Source: Maribacter sp. (lineage in GTDB: Bacteria > Bacteroidota > Bacteroidia > Flavobacteriales > Flavobacteriaceae). Taken from it: a stretch of DNA of 64,000 bases. A program made the translations under genes and the position numbers. Where the stretch lies: positions 124,001-188,000 of the forward strand of contig PDPR01000008.1 in NCBI GenBank assembly GCA_002749285.1, given 5' to 3'. How positions within the stretch are numbered: the stretch's first letter is position 1; every line of letters starts with the position of its first letter. Of the stretch, positions 1 to 8,753 are shown piece after piece. The notes below the pieces were generated by a model. That model saw nothing but the letters and a program-made list of their open reading frames with translations. It was not told where the DNA came from and made no database searches.

Positions 1-90
1 GACACCTACGGGGAGGAGTATTTAGCTTTCCTCCAGGATTTGAACGAAATTTTGAGTATTAACGAATTAGTAGAATTGGATTATACGTAA
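1..90 (+). CDS. C-terminal end of a small hypothetical protein (partial)
   Basis: The frame is open from base 1 to a TAA at 88-90 and gives 29 residues; the start lies outside the window. The tail reads EYLAFLQDLNEILS before a short acidic end. It aligns without gaps to the 33-residue peptide encoded just downstream (132-233), sharing Y, F and the block LNEILS, so the two look like tandem paralogues. If the paralogy covers the whole length, only about four residues are missing here. I do not recognise the family. No cysteine, signal peptide or membrane segment is visible. Confidence 0.5.
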   Translation, partial: DTYGEEYLAFLQDLNEILSINELVELDYT

Positions 91-131
91 TCTTTTTCAT
101 TAATCCACGAACCTTTAAAAACCTACATATT

Positions 132-233
132 ATGGCGAACAAAAATGCGGACAACCTAGCTTACATGAATTTTATTGATAATTTAAACGAGATCTTGTCA
201 GACATTGATGTCAGCAAATTGAGTTTTTCATAA
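132..233 (+). CDS. Small hypothetical peptide, 33 aa, paralogous to the upstream ORF
   Basis: ATG at 132, TAA at 231-233. The peptide is hydrophilic and acidic; its core AYMNFIDNLNEILS matches the tail of the preceding ORF (Y-x-x-F-[IL]-x-[DN]-LNEILS). It lies 41 bases after that ORF and 18 bases before a strong hairpin terminator, so both probably share one transcript. The similarity between two neighbouring short frames supports both being translated. Function unknown; a small amphipathic helix is likely from the Leu/Ile spacing. It could be a duplicated short protein or a peptide precursor, but no leader or modification gene is visible in the window. Confidence 0.5.
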   Translation: MANKNADNLAYMNFIDNLNEILSDIDVSKLSFS

Positions 234-251
234 AAAATCATTTAACTGTAC

Positions 252-286
252 AAAAAAGCCCTAACGAATAACGTTGGGGCTTTTTT
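252..286 (+). terminator. Rho-independent terminator
   Basis: The stem GCCCTAACG / CGTTGGGGC (one G-T pair) has a short loop, with an A-run before and six Ts after. It ends the small-peptide transcript and, read on the other strand, also serves the convergent sigma-factor gene that stops at 310. Confidence 0.85.
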
Positions 287-309
287 GTATTCCTGTTTAC
301 CCACTTGTC

Positions 310-1179
310 CTAACCCAAATATGTTTTCAATAATTTGCTTCTGGAATTGTGGCGTAACTTTCTTATGGCCTTTTCCCTGATTTGGCGCACACGCTCACGG
401 GTAAGGTCGAATGCCTGTCCAATTTCGGCCAAGGTCATCGATTGTTGGTCGCCAATACCATAATAAAGTTTAACAACATTAGCCTCGCGGGGAGATAAGG
501 TTTCAAGGGCCCTGTTGATTTCGGTATTCAGTGACTGCCGTAATAATAGTTTATCCGGTCTTGGTGACTCATTTGAAGAAAGTACATCATAAAGGTGAAG
601 GTTCGAATCCTCACCTTTGCGAAGGGGGGCATCCATAGACACATGCCTTCCTGAATTTTTAAGGGACTGTTTTACCTCAGAGACCGTCATTTCAAGTTCT
701 TTGGCAATCTCTTCAGGGGATGGTGGACGTTCATGGGTCTGTTCCAAATAAGAAAAAGCCTTTTTGATCCTATTGATGGAGCCGATCTTGTTCAAGGGAA
801 GTCTTACCACCCGTGATTGTTCTGCCAAGGCCTGTAGGATCGACTGGCGGATCCACCAGACTGCATAGGAGATGAATTTGAACCCACGGGTTTCATCAAA
901 ACGCTTGGCGGCCTTAACAAGCCCCAAATTACCCTCATTGATCAAATCGGGTAGTTTCAACCCTTGGTTTTGGTATTGTTTTGCTACAGATACTACAAAA
1001 CGTAAGTTGGCTATAGTCAATTTCTCAAGGGCAATTTGGTCACCAGATCGAATACGTTGGGCCAACTCCACTTCTTCCTGTGCATTTATCAATTCGATTT
1101 TACTGATATCCTGCAAGTATTTATCCAGTGATTTCGATTCCCTATTGGTTACTTGCTTAATGATCTTAAGTTGCCTCAT
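310..1179 (-). CDS. rpoD: RpoD-type sigma-70 factor, 289 aa
   Basis: RNA polymerase sigma factor of the short Bacteroidota RpoD/SigA type, which lacks region 1.1. The ATG at 1179 starts MRQLKI as in the family; the frame extends 18 residues further but that extension is atypical. Region 2 includes [28 protein letters not shown] and the -10-reading segment [12 protein letters not shown] (about residues 57-113). Region 3 follows, then region 4 with the helix-turn-helix [22 protein letters not shown] (about 254-275). Compared with the housekeeping protein as I know it, there is a two-residue insertion ([10 protein letters not shown]) and several basic substitutions nearby, so this may be a second RpoD paralogue rather than the main one. 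It is divergent from the DUF6155 gene. Confidence 0.9.
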   Translation of the reverse strand: MRQLKIIKQVTNRESKSLDKYLQDISKIELINAQEEVELAQRIRSGDQIALEKLTIANLRFVVSVAKQYQNQGLKLPDLINEGNLGLVKAAKRFDETRGFKFISYAVWWIRQSILQALAEQSRVVRLPLNKIGSINRIKKAFSYLEQTHERPPSPEEIAKELEMTVSEVKQSLKNSGRHVSMDAPLRKGEDSNLHLYDVLSSNESPRPDKLLLRQSLNTEINRALETLSPREANVVKLYYGIGDQQSMTLAEIGQAFDLTRERVRQIREKAIRKLRHNSRSKLLKTYLG

Positions 1180-1303
1180 AATATATTGATCGTGTTTAAA
1201 ATCCAACCTTAATACGATCTTTTTATAATACATTAATATTCCGTATTCTCCAAAGGATTACGGGAATGTTATACATAATTTATAATAGGTTCCGGAAATG
1301 GAC

Positions 1304-1337
1304 TGCCCCGAGGCAGAGCCATCGGGGGGTTTTTGGA
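1304..1337 (+). other. Terminator-like hairpin in a divergent intergenic region
   Basis: CCCCGA and TCGGGG can pair around a ten-base loop and are followed by GGTTTTT. The position is odd: it lies between the divergent sigma gene and DUF6155 gene, upstream of the latter, so it could be attenuator-like or the relic of an intergenic repeat. The CCCCGAGGC core also occurs in the dispersed repeats at 5592 and 37568. Confidence 0.4.
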
Positions 1338-1403
1338 TTAAAGTTTGGCTCTGGATAGCTATTTTCTTTTTGCTTGCGTATTTTTGGAACTCAAGATTGG
1401 AAG

Positions 1404-1913
1404 ATGGGTAAAAGAGCTCTGAGAAAATACGTGGGGGAACTTGAAAAAAGGGAGTTGGAAGATCAACTTTTGGATCTCTATGCCCGGTTTCCGGTGGTGA
1501 AGGAATATTACGATTTTATCTTTAATCCAAAAGAGGATAAAATGGTGCAGGAAGCCAAGGCGAAAATTTCAAACGAATATTTTCCATTGAAAAGGAAAAG
1601 GCCCAAAGCGAGGCGGTCTGTAGCCCAGAAATACATTAAGCATTTTATTAAATTAGGGGTAGAGCCCCATTTAATCGCTGATGTAATGTTGTACAACCTC
1701 GAAGTCGCCCAGACTTTTTCGATGGATCGTAATGTGCCCGAACCCTTTTTTAAGAGCATGTTGAATTCGTTCAACGAAATGGTTCGGTTTGTTTCCTTAA
1801 ATGGTTTATTGCCTAATTTCAAGGAACGTATAGTCAAAGTATATAATTTCACACAGGATAATCATTGGGGGTTCCAAGAAGGATTTTCCAGGGGTTTGGA
1901 TATATTGGATTGA
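1404..1913 (+). CDS. DUF6155 family protein, 169 aa
   Basis: Soluble protein rich in Lys, Arg and aromatic residues that matches the flavobacterial DUF6155 family as I remember it (start MGKRALRKY, KEYYDFIFNPKED, RRSVAQKYIKHF). I chose the ATG at 1404; a TTG at 1374 would add ten residues that do not look conserved. There is no signal peptide or membrane segment. The family has no established function that I know of. It stands alone between the divergent sigma factor and the helicase. Confidence 0.75.
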   Translation: MGKRALRKYVGELEKRELEDQLLDLYARFPVVKEYYDFIFNPKEDKMVQEAKAKISNEYFPLKRKRPKARRSVAQKYIKHFIKLGVEPHLIADVMLYNLEVAQTFSMDRNVPEPFFKSMLNSFNEMVRFVSLNGLLPNFKERIVKVYNFTQDNHWGFQEGFSRGLDILD

Positions 1914-2304
1914 TTTGGGTTTTGTCAAAGGGCAGGGTAATAAGTAAAAAGGGACAGGCGTTACATTTAAAGACCACAAATCCCAGTTTGTGAGTCTTTA
2001 TGTTGGGCAAATGGGAGCCTTCCCCCTTAAGGATGAATAAGGACACATAATGGAATTATAAATTCGGTTTGCGGTTCATTACGTTTTTTCCAGTGATTGC
2101 ATGGAGTCGTTGGTTCAAATCTTTAAAAAACCTTTGTATTATGTAAATATCTGTTTGTTAAAACGTTATATGGTCTTATTTTTATTTTTAAAGGATTTGT
2201 GCCTTTAAATTTCGGACAGCTTTTAATTTCTGCTAATTTTGCAAAATTGGGTTTTGTCGTAACACCCAATAAAAAGAAATGTAGAAAACCACAAACCGAC
2301 CTAT
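1914..2304. other. Intergenic region with a possibly damaged helicase start
   Basis: AT-rich spacer with no convincing gene. The last 40 bases read, in frame with the helicase, VENHKPTYLEAQ; a stop lies upstream at 2260-2262 and there is no in-frame ATG. An ATG at 2279 sits two bases out of register (see helicase). Confidence 0.5.
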
Positions 2305-3816
2305 TTGGAAGCACAAAAAAACACCAAAGAAAAAACACTTTACGATTATCAGTTAGAGGACCTCAATACGATATTCAATTATTTGGATGAGTCCCCCGAC
2401 AATGCTAATCTATTGTATCAACTGCCTACCGGTGGGGGGAAAACAGTCATTTTTTCGGAAATCGCAAAACGGTACATCTCCAAGACCAAAAAGAAGGTTG
2501 TTGTGTTGACACACCGTATAGAGTTAAGTCAACAGACCTCCCGAATGCTCAATGGTTTCGGGGTAAAGAACAAAATCATCAATAGTGAGGTCAAGGAGTT
2601 GAATGACCAAGATGGGTTCATGTGCTTTGTGGCTATGGTAGAGACCTTGAACAACCGGTTACAGGATGAAAAAATAGAAATAAAGAATATTGGGTTGGTA
2701 ATCATCGATGAGGCCCATTACAATTCTTTCCGTAAATTGTTCAAGTATTTCGAACATGCGGTTATCCTAGGGGTTACGGCCACCCCACTAAGCTCCAACA
2801 TTAAACTTCCGATGAAGGACAACTACCAAAAGTTGATTGTTGGGGAATCGATAGGGTCCTTGATCAAAAGGAAATTCTTGGCAAAGGCCAATATGTACAA
2901 CTACGATGTTAGCCTCCAAGGTTTAAAGCTTGGAATCAATGGGGATTATACGGTAAAGTCCTCTGAGGAACTCTATGGTAACCAAAGTATGTTGGGCAAG
3001 CTTTTGAATGCCTATAATGAGATTTCCAAGGGGAAGAAGACACTTATCTTCAATAATGGCATCAACACCTCTATCTATGTGTATGAGACCTTTAAAAAGG
3101 CCGGACTCCCCATTCGCCATTTGGACAATAAGAATACGGCTGCGGAACGACGCGAGATATTGCAATGGTTTTCTGAAACGCCAGATGCCATTCTTACCTC
3201 GGTGAGTATACTTACAACGGGTTTTGACGAGCCAACGGTTGAGACCATAATACTGAACAGGGCCACGCGTTCACTTACCTTGTATTTTCAGATGATCGGT
3301 CGTGGATCCAGGGTGTTGCCCAACAAAGGGGAATTCACCGTAGTGGACCTAGGAAACAACATTGCGCGTTTCGGGCTATGGGATTCCCCTATAGATTGGC
3401 AAGAGATTTTCCATTTCCCCGATTTTTATCTTGAGAATATCAAGAACGATGAGGAAATTGAACGGGAATTCGTTTATGAGATGCCCTTGGAACTCCGTAA
3501 ACGATTTGAAAATTCGGAAAATATCGAATTTGATATCAAGGCCGAATACAAAAAAGTATTTGCACAAGGTTTAAAATCCAAGGTTGTTTTGGAAAACAGC
3601 ATTGAGCAACATGCCCGAATATGTGTTGAGAATTCCGATGATGTTTTCGATGCACGTATATTGGCCAAATCTTTAAAGGAAGAGATTGCCTATCGGGTAC
3701 GCCAATATTCTTATTGTATTATGAACAACACCAAGAATTATAAAGAGTGGTTGGAAGAGGATTATGAGCGTAAATTACGCTCTAAGATATCAAAGGTATT
3801 CGCTGAAAGGATGTAA
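2305..3816 (+). CDS. DEAD/DEAH-box SF2 helicase, 503 aa
   Basis: ATP-dependent nucleic-acid helicase of the DEAD/DEAH type III-restriction-like group. Visible motifs: Walker A PTGGGKT (41-47), motif Ia VLTHRIELS (68-75), DEAH box IIDEAH (133-138), motif III TAT (158-160), motifs V-VI TTGFDEP to QMIGRGSR (304-336). The last 150 residues are a charged helical extension with no motif I know. No nuclease or methylase partner is adjacent, so it is not an obvious restriction subunit. The start is uncertain: the only in-frame initiator is TTG at 2305, although sensible residues (ENHKPTYLE) precede it. The glycosyltransferase gene follows after 54 bases. Confidence 0.88.
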   Translation: MEAQKNTKEKTLYDYQLEDLNTIFNYLDESPDNANLLYQLPTGGGKTVIFSEIAKRYISKTKKKVVVLTHRIELSQQTSRMLNGFGVKNKIINSEVKELNDQDGFMCFVAMVETLNNRLQDEKIEIKNIGLVIIDEAHYNSFRKLFKYFEHAVILGVTATPLSSNIKLPMKDNYQKLIVGESIGSLIKRKFLAKANMYNYDVSLQGLKLGINGDYTVKSSEELYGNQSMLGKLLNAYNEISKGKKTLIFNNGINTSIYVYETFKKAGLPIRHLDNKNTAAERREILQWFSETPDAILTSVSILTTGFDEPTVETIILNRATRSLTLYFQMIGRGSRVLPNKGEFTVVDLGNNIARFGLWDSPIDWQEIFHFPDFYLENIKNDEEIEREFVYEMPLELRKRFENSENIEFDIKAEYKKVFAQGLKSKVVLENSIEQHARICVENSDDVFDARILAKSLKEEIAYRVRQYSYCIMNNTKNYKEWLEEDYERKLRSKISKVFAERM

Positions 3817-3870
3817 GTTTGCATCGTTTGTCGGGAATAGTCACCTTTAAACACAATTGGCCTTGGGACA

Positions 3871-5109
3871 ATGGGACAACAACAGCTTCTTATTATCGGT
3901 TATACTTGGCCTGAACCCTCAACTACGGCTGCAGGGAACAGAATGCTGCAATTGATACGGTTCTTCCTTGGGCACGATTATAAAATAACGTTTGCGTGTA
4001 CTGCTAGTGATACGGAACATTCCCTTGACTTGGGGGTACTTGGTGTTTTGACCCGGAAAATTCTTTTGAATGATCCCAGCTTCAATGTTTTTATAAAGGC
4101 CCTAAACCCCAAGATCGTACTTTTCGACCGGTTTTTGACCGAGGAGCAATTTGGTTGGCGTGTTGCCGAAACAGTACCCAATGCCCTTCGTATATTGGAT
4201 ACCGAGGATTTACATTCACTACGGGCCGTACGGGAACAATGTTTTAAGCTGGATAAGGGGTTCAACCCATCATTGTGGCTACAGGGCGATATTACAAAGA
4301 GGGAGGTTGCCTCGATCTACAGGAGTGATATTTCTTTGATCATATCCTCTTATGAAATGGATTTATTGACCATGGACGCTAAAATCGATGAAAGTCTATT
4401 ACTCCACCTTCCCTTTCAATTGGGGACTATTGAAAAAAATAGTCTTCAACATGGGGTGTCTTTTGATGCCAGAAAAGATTTTATCTGTATTGGTAATGGT
4501 AAGCATGCACCCAATACAGATGCCGTTGTATGGCTCAAATCCGAAATATGGCCATTGATACGTAAAGCGATACCCAAGGCCGAGTTACATATCTACGGTG
4601 CCTACCTACCAACCTATATAGAGCAAATGCATGAACCCCATACTGGTTTTTTGGTCAAAGGATGGGTGAAGGATATACAGGAGGTAATGTGCAAGAGCAA
4701 GGTGAATTTGGCCCCTTTGCGTTTTGGGGCGGGGATCAAAGGTAAATTGGTCGATGCCATGCGCTATGGCACTCCGAGTGTAACGACAATGATCGGGGCA
4801 GAGGGTATGCACTCCAATTTGCCTTGGAATGGGTATATTGCCAATGATGCAGGGGAAATCGCCAAGTCTGCAATAACATTGTACGAAAATGAATCGGAAT
4901 GGTTACGGGCCCGGAAAAATGGAATAGATATTATTAATACACTTTACAATAAAAGGATCCTTGATAAGAGTCTGTCGAATGCGCTAGGGTCCCTTCAGGC
5001 CAAATTGGAGCAGCATAGAACAAACAATTTTATAGGTGCGATGTTAAGGCATCAATCTATGGCGAGTACCAAATACCTTTCTAAATGGATCGAGGAAAAG
5101 AATAGATAA
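3871..5109 (+). CDS. Glycosyltransferase, GT4-like (GT-B fold), 412 aa
   Basis: Probable sugar transferase. The C-terminal half looks like a GT-B nucleotide-sugar domain: IGNGKHAPNTDAV (208-220), a basic loop RFGAGIKGKLVDAMRYGTP (284-302) and GAEGM (309-313), which resembles the EX7E donor site of GT4 enzymes. The N-terminal half starts IIGYTWPEPSTTAAGNRM, an acceptor-side Rossmann strand with a Gly-rich loop. No signal peptide or TM helix, so it should act at the cytoplasmic face. It follows the helicase on the same strand; no polysaccharide cluster surrounds it, so the acceptor is unknown. Confidence 0.8.
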   Translation: MGQQQLLIIGYTWPEPSTTAAGNRMLQLIRFFLGHDYKITFACTASDTEHSLDLGVLGVLTRKILLNDPSFNVFIKALNPKIVLFDRFLTEEQFGWRVAETVPNALRILDTEDLHSLRAVREQCFKLDKGFNPSLWLQGDITKREVASIYRSDISLIISSYEMDLLTMDAKIDESLLLHLPFQLGTIEKNSLQHGVSFDARKDFICIGNGKHAPNTDAVVWLKSEIWPLIRKAIPKAELHIYGAYLPTYIEQMHEPHTGFLVKGWVKDIQEVMCKSKVNLAPLRFGAGIKGKLVDAMRYGTPSVTTMIGAEGMHSNLPWNGYIANDAGEIAKSAITLYENESEWLRARKNGIDIINTLYNKRILDKSLSNALGSLQAKLEQHRTNNFIGAMLRHQSMASTKYLSKWIEEKNR

Positions 5110-5305
5110 CAACAATCCACTCCCTTAAACCATCGTTTAACAACCTCTTTTTTCGGCAAGCCGTTTTTAGGGGTCTTCCCGTTTATCGGCAGAATTTAAC
5201 GCTTCAGCCCTATTCTTGTCAAATAACGATAAATAAGGATGTTCAACGAATTGCAGCCCCTGAAGGTACACTTGTCACTGTTATCATTATATAACATAAC
5301 AAGTC

Positions 5306-5542
5306 ATGAAAGCAATCGTAACAATCATCTTCATCATCTTTTTCGGAATAGCTGCACAAGCCCAGAATGGCACTAAAGAGGTTCAAGTCGAGACTATCGA
5401 TATGGGTATCGTTGCCACAACGACTACAGAAACCAAAAATGAAGTGAATACGGAAGTTGCCAGATTGTACAAGTTCAAAAATTCCAAGATCAAGAAAGCC
5501 CTTTCTTTTTCCACTAAAAGGAATAGGCCCAAAATGGCATAA
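5306..5542 (+). CDS. Small secreted hypothetical protein, 78 aa
   Basis: Residues 1-19 form a signal peptide (hydrophobic core IVTIIFIIFFGIAAQA, then AQN). The mature part is about 58 residues, with a TTTTET stretch and a basic C-terminus ending KRNRPKMA. The residues and codons look like a real exported protein, and the reverse-strand frames here are shadows. Function unknown. A dispersed intergenic repeat starts 50 bases downstream. Confidence 0.65.
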   Translation: MKAIVTIIFIIFFGIAAQAQNGTKEVQVETIDMGIVATTTTETKNEVNTEVARLYKFKNSKIKKALSFSTKRNRPKMA

Positions 5543-5591
5543 GTAACTACAACAAAGCCCCAATTGCCCATCATCCATTACTGAGATTCCA

Positions 5592-5696
5592 ATCGCGGGG
5601 CGATAGCCAAAAAGGATCCAATACCCCGGGGCTTGCCTCGAAACAACAAAAGTTTTTTCGGAAGTATGGCCCGTACCCTTGGGTCGGGGTTGTTAA
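5592..5696 (+). repeat. Dispersed intergenic repeat, copy A (~105 bp)
   Basis: Closely similar to 37568-37673 by eye. It begins with a small palindrome (ATCGC-GGG-GCGAT), has a central CCCCGGGGCTTGCCTCG block, then AAAAGTTTTTTCGGAAG, and ends near CCGTACCCTTGGGTCGGGGTTGTT. Several short self-complementary blocks suggest a structured RNA or a REP-like element. No ORF is carried. Orientation is the same as the flanking genes here. Confidence 0.75.
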
Positions 5697-5869
5697 TCAT
5701 AGTTATGGATCAACCATTCATCAGTTGTTCTTTATCTGGTTGGTACCTTAATTATGAATATTGGTCCTTTACCTTCTTTGGTTCCGGTTATTAACCGTAC
5801 ATACCAAATTAAATTACGGATTATTTGTGTCAAATTATGTTATTTTGTAATCTACTAAAATAATGGACC

Positions 5870-6712
5870 ATGCAAAAAGCCGATTGGAAGACTGTTATAG
5901 AATTTGAGGACATCACCTATAAGAAGAGCAATGGGGTAGCCCGTATCGCTTTTAACAGACCTAATGTAAGGAACGCCTTCAGGCCCAAGACCACTAGTGA
6001 ACTCTATAAAGCATTTTATGATGCCCAGGAAGATACCTCGATAGGGGTGGTACTGCTATCGGCAGAGGGGCCATCGACCAAGGACGGGGTCTATTCCTTC
6101 TGTAGCGGGGGTGACCAAAAGGCTAGGGGACATAAAGGTTATGTTGGTGAGGACGGCATGCATCGCCTTAACATTCTCGAAGTACAACGCCTGATCCGTT
6201 TTATGCCCAAAGTGGTGATTGCCGTAGTTCCCGGTTGGGCCGTTGGTGGCGGACATAGTCTTCATGTAGTCTGTGACCTTACCTTGGCCAGTAGGGAGCA
6301 TGCCCTTTTTAAACAAACCGATGCCGATGTCACTAGTTTTGATGGGGGATATGGATCTGCCTATTTGGCAAAAATGGTAGGACAGAAAAAAGCTCGTGAA
6401 ATCTTTTTCCTAGGACGTAACTACACTGCCCAGGAAGCTTATGAAATGGGTATGGTAAACGCTGTGGTCCCCCATGGGGAATTGGAGGATACCGCTTATG
6501 GGTGGGCACAGGAAATTCTGGAAAAATCACCTACCTCGATAAAAATGTTGAAGTTTGCCATGAACCTTACCGATGATGGTATGGTAGGGCAACAGGTATT
6601 TGCAGGGGAGGCCACCCGTTTGGCCTATATGACCGAAGAAGCGAAAGAAGGTCGGAATGCCTTTTTGGAAAAGCGGAAGCCTAATTTTGACAAGAACAGT
6701 TGGATTCCTTGA
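5870..6712 (+). CDS. menB: 1,4-dihydroxy-2-naphthoyl-CoA synthase, 280 aa
   Basis: Crotonase-fold enzyme of menaquinone synthesis that closes the ring of o-succinylbenzoyl-CoA. Visible: SFCSGGDQKARG (76-87), the oxyanion-hole region GWAVGGGHSLHVVCDL (122-137), catalytic SFDGGYGS (156-163), and the C-terminal YMTEEAKEGRNAFLEKR typical of MenB. At 149-154 the sequence is QTDADV, as in the mycobacterial enzyme; the Asp (D151) stands where type I enzymes have Gly and rely on bound bicarbonate, so this should be a bicarbonate-independent type II MenB. No other men gene is adjacent. The ATG at 5870 gives the normal length. Confidence 0.95.
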   Translation: MQKADWKTVIEFEDITYKKSNGVARIAFNRPNVRNAFRPKTTSELYKAFYDAQEDTSIGVVLLSAEGPSTKDGVYSFCSGGDQKARGHKGYVGEDGMHRLNILEVQRLIRFMPKVVIAVVPGWAVGGGHSLHVVCDLTLASREHALFKQTDADVTSFDGGYGSAYLAKMVGQKKAREIFFLGRNYTAQEAYEMGMVNAVVPHGELEDTAYGWAQEILEKSPTSIKMLKFAMNLTDDGMVGQQVFAGEATRLAYMTEEAKEGRNAFLEKRKPNFDKNSWIP

Positions 6713-7063
6713 TCCATAGGAAGAAGCTAGAAAGGGATCGTACCCTGGGCAGAAAACGATCGTAATGTTGAAAATGGTCCTTATGCGGTTCACCAACCAC
6801 TACTTTTTTCGAAATGTGATAACCCAAAGAAAAATATAACTTCCATAAACCAAAAAGAGCCCCACCCTTAACGGACAGGACCCTTTTACGAGAACACTAT
6901 ATAAAAATGGAAAAAATCACTTACTTGATTATTACATGGTAAATGTAAGACCAATCTTCCTGGAACAAAAAACCTTGTTGTCGCCTAAGGGGATTTTGTG
7001 GTGTAAACTTTAGAAATCGTTATTTAAAGGAGTCCACTAAGTCAGTTCCGGGTTTCCTTGGGA
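6713..7063. other. Convergent intergenic region, nothing recognised
   Basis: About 350 bases between the ends of menB and the serine hydrolase. I find no hairpin with a T-run, no repeat and no coding frame longer than a few residues. Confidence 0.5.
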
Positions 7064-8392
7064 CTAGTTGATCGCCTTTACGATTCCACCCAGAAAAGCA
7101 TTTACATCAAATTCTGGGTCTTCTGCCAAACCTGTACGCACGACCACCAAATCCTTAGAGGGTATTATAAAGACATATTGACCTTGATGTCCATTTGCAG
7201 AATACATGTCTTTGGGTACATCGGGATATCTACCTTCTGCATTGAGCCAAAAGTGGCCTCCATATGTACCGTTCGAATGTGCCGTTGGTGTAGTGACATA
7301 ATCTACCCAACTAGTATCAAAAAGCTGTTCCCCGTTCCAATTACCATTATTTAAGTAAAGAATGCCGAATTTGGCCCAATCACGGGTATTGGCCCATCCA
7401 TAGGAAGAGCCAACGTAATTCCCTTTCATATCCATTTCAATAAGCATGGAGTTCATCCCTATTTTATCGATCAATGCCTTATAGGGGTAGTCCAGATACT
7501 CCTGATGAGTGTCAAAACGATCCCGCAGTATTCCCGAGAGCAAGTTTGTAGTGCCCGAGGAATAATTCCATACCTCTGTCGGGGCCGCTATGGCTTTTTT
7601 TTCTTTTTGGGCAAGGGTCATATCCGTATCCAAAAACAACATTCGGGTAACATCGGAGATACCTGTATAATCCTCTTCCCAGGCCAATCCACTCTGCATT
7701 CTGAGCAAATGGGCCAAAGTAATGTTCTTTCGTCCATCTTGCTTCCAGGATTCAATAGGGGCGGGTTCATTCAAATTTATTTTACCCTCATAATCCAGTA
7801 TTCCATAAAGGGTGGCCAAGACACTTTTGGTCATTGACCATCCCAGTATGGGCGTGTCCTTTGTAAATCCATCAATATATTTTTCCCCAATGATGTGGTT
7901 TTTGTAAGCAACAAGGACGGTTCTCGTCCTTTGTGCCTCGGCATTGGCAAAGGCTCCCCCGATTGCTTTTTTCAATTGCCGGTAATCCACATTGTCAAAA
8001 AGAGTATCCTTAGGGGTGGAATCCCCATAAGGAAAGGGCAGATTGGATGTTATATGGGTTCTATGGGGCGTATAATGGTATGTATTGGTATCGAAATCAC
8101 CATTGACCAACACACAGCCACTACCTTCACTGCAAATGGCCTTACGCTTCATGAGGCCGTACACTGTAGCTGTCGCACCGTTATTTATGGCCTCTGCCCG
8201 GGCTAATTCGATCATGGCGACATTATGGTCATTCGCATTCACGGATTCGATACTGCGATGGGCGATAAATAGGTTGGAAGCCATGTTCTTTGCCGCAAAC
8301 CCGGATATGATATTCAGTTTTGGGTAATTGAACCAAATGATTCCTATCAGAAGGATAACCAATATGACAAGGGTTCTCTTTATTGATTTCAT
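7064..8392 (-). CDS. Serine hydrolase, beta-lactamase/class C PBP-like, 442 aa
   Basis: Membrane-anchored or exported hydrolase of the beta-lactamase (Pfam Beta-lactamase / COG1680) family. The N-terminus has one hydrophobic segment (TLVILVILLIGIIWF), probably an uncleaved anchor. The nucleophile motif S-x-x-K is SMTK (residues 186-189), the second motif is YSS in EVWNYSSGTTN (about 277), and the KTG-equivalent is probably NGHQGQ near the C-terminus. The family includes esterases, D-aminopeptidases and carboxypeptidases; true beta-lactamase activity cannot be inferred. I start at the ATG at 8392 instead of a TTG eight codons earlier. It is monocistronic and convergent with menB. Confidence 0.85.
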   Translation of the reverse strand: MKSIKRTLVILVILLIGIIWFNYPKLNIISGFAAKNMASNLFIAHRSIESVNANDHNVAMIELARAEAINNGATATVYGLMKRKAICSEGSGCVLVNGDFDTNTYHYTPHRTHITSNLPFPYGDSTPKDTLFDNVDYRQLKKAIGGAFANAEAQRTRTVLVAYKNHIIGEKYIDGFTKDTPILGWSMTKSVLATLYGILDYEGKINLNEPAPIESWKQDGRKNITLAHLLRMQSGLAWEEDYTGISDVTRMLFLDTDMTLAQKEKKAIAAPTEVWNYSSGTTNLLSGILRDRFDTHQEYLDYPYKALIDKIGMNSMLIEMDMKGNYVGSSYGWANTRDWAKFGILYLNNGNWNGEQLFDTSWVDYVTTPTAHSNGTYGGHFWLNAEGRYPDVPKDMYSANGHQGQYVFIIPSKDLVVVRTGLAEDPEFDVNAFLGGIVKAIN

Positions 8393-8753
8393 GATCTTAA
8401 TATTGTTTGAACACAAATTTAATACTTCTTTTCCCTTTTATTTATCCAATCCATACATTAGCTAGGACATATTTTATAAATTGCTTAAAATATAGGGGAA
8501 CAACCGCGTTTTAAGTTACAGATCTTTACATATCGTAATTAATGATCTGAATGGAAACGGTAAGGGTGTACTTACTATCGGTAAGTCCGGGCATCTATCT
8601 TTATGGGTAGGTTCTCCTTGATCGGAACCAAAGTATTGTTTTGAAAAGCAAGTGCACTCGGGATTCATGGGAGCTATTGGTTATGCTCCAAGTATATTAA
8701 TGGTACAAGGGATATTATATTCTGGTTCTTTAAGAATAAAATAAGATTACGGT
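8393..8753. other. Divergent intergenic region
   Basis: AT-rich 360 bases that must carry promoters for the divergent serine hydrolase and 3D-domain gene. A perfect 6-bp inverted repeat (ACTTAC-tatcg-GTAAGT, 8570-8586) is present; it may be an operator but nothing links it to a regulator. Confidence 0.4.

Noticed and set aside
2305..3816. Helicase as part of a type I/III restriction or phage-defence system
   Set aside because: No methylase, specificity, nuclease or other defence gene adjoins it; the neighbours are a DUF6155 gene and a glycosyltransferase.
8570..8586. ACTTAC-n5-GTAAGT palindrome, reminiscent of HxlR-type operators
   Set aside because: Only 6-bp arms and no HxlR gene nearby; kept as an intergenic note only.
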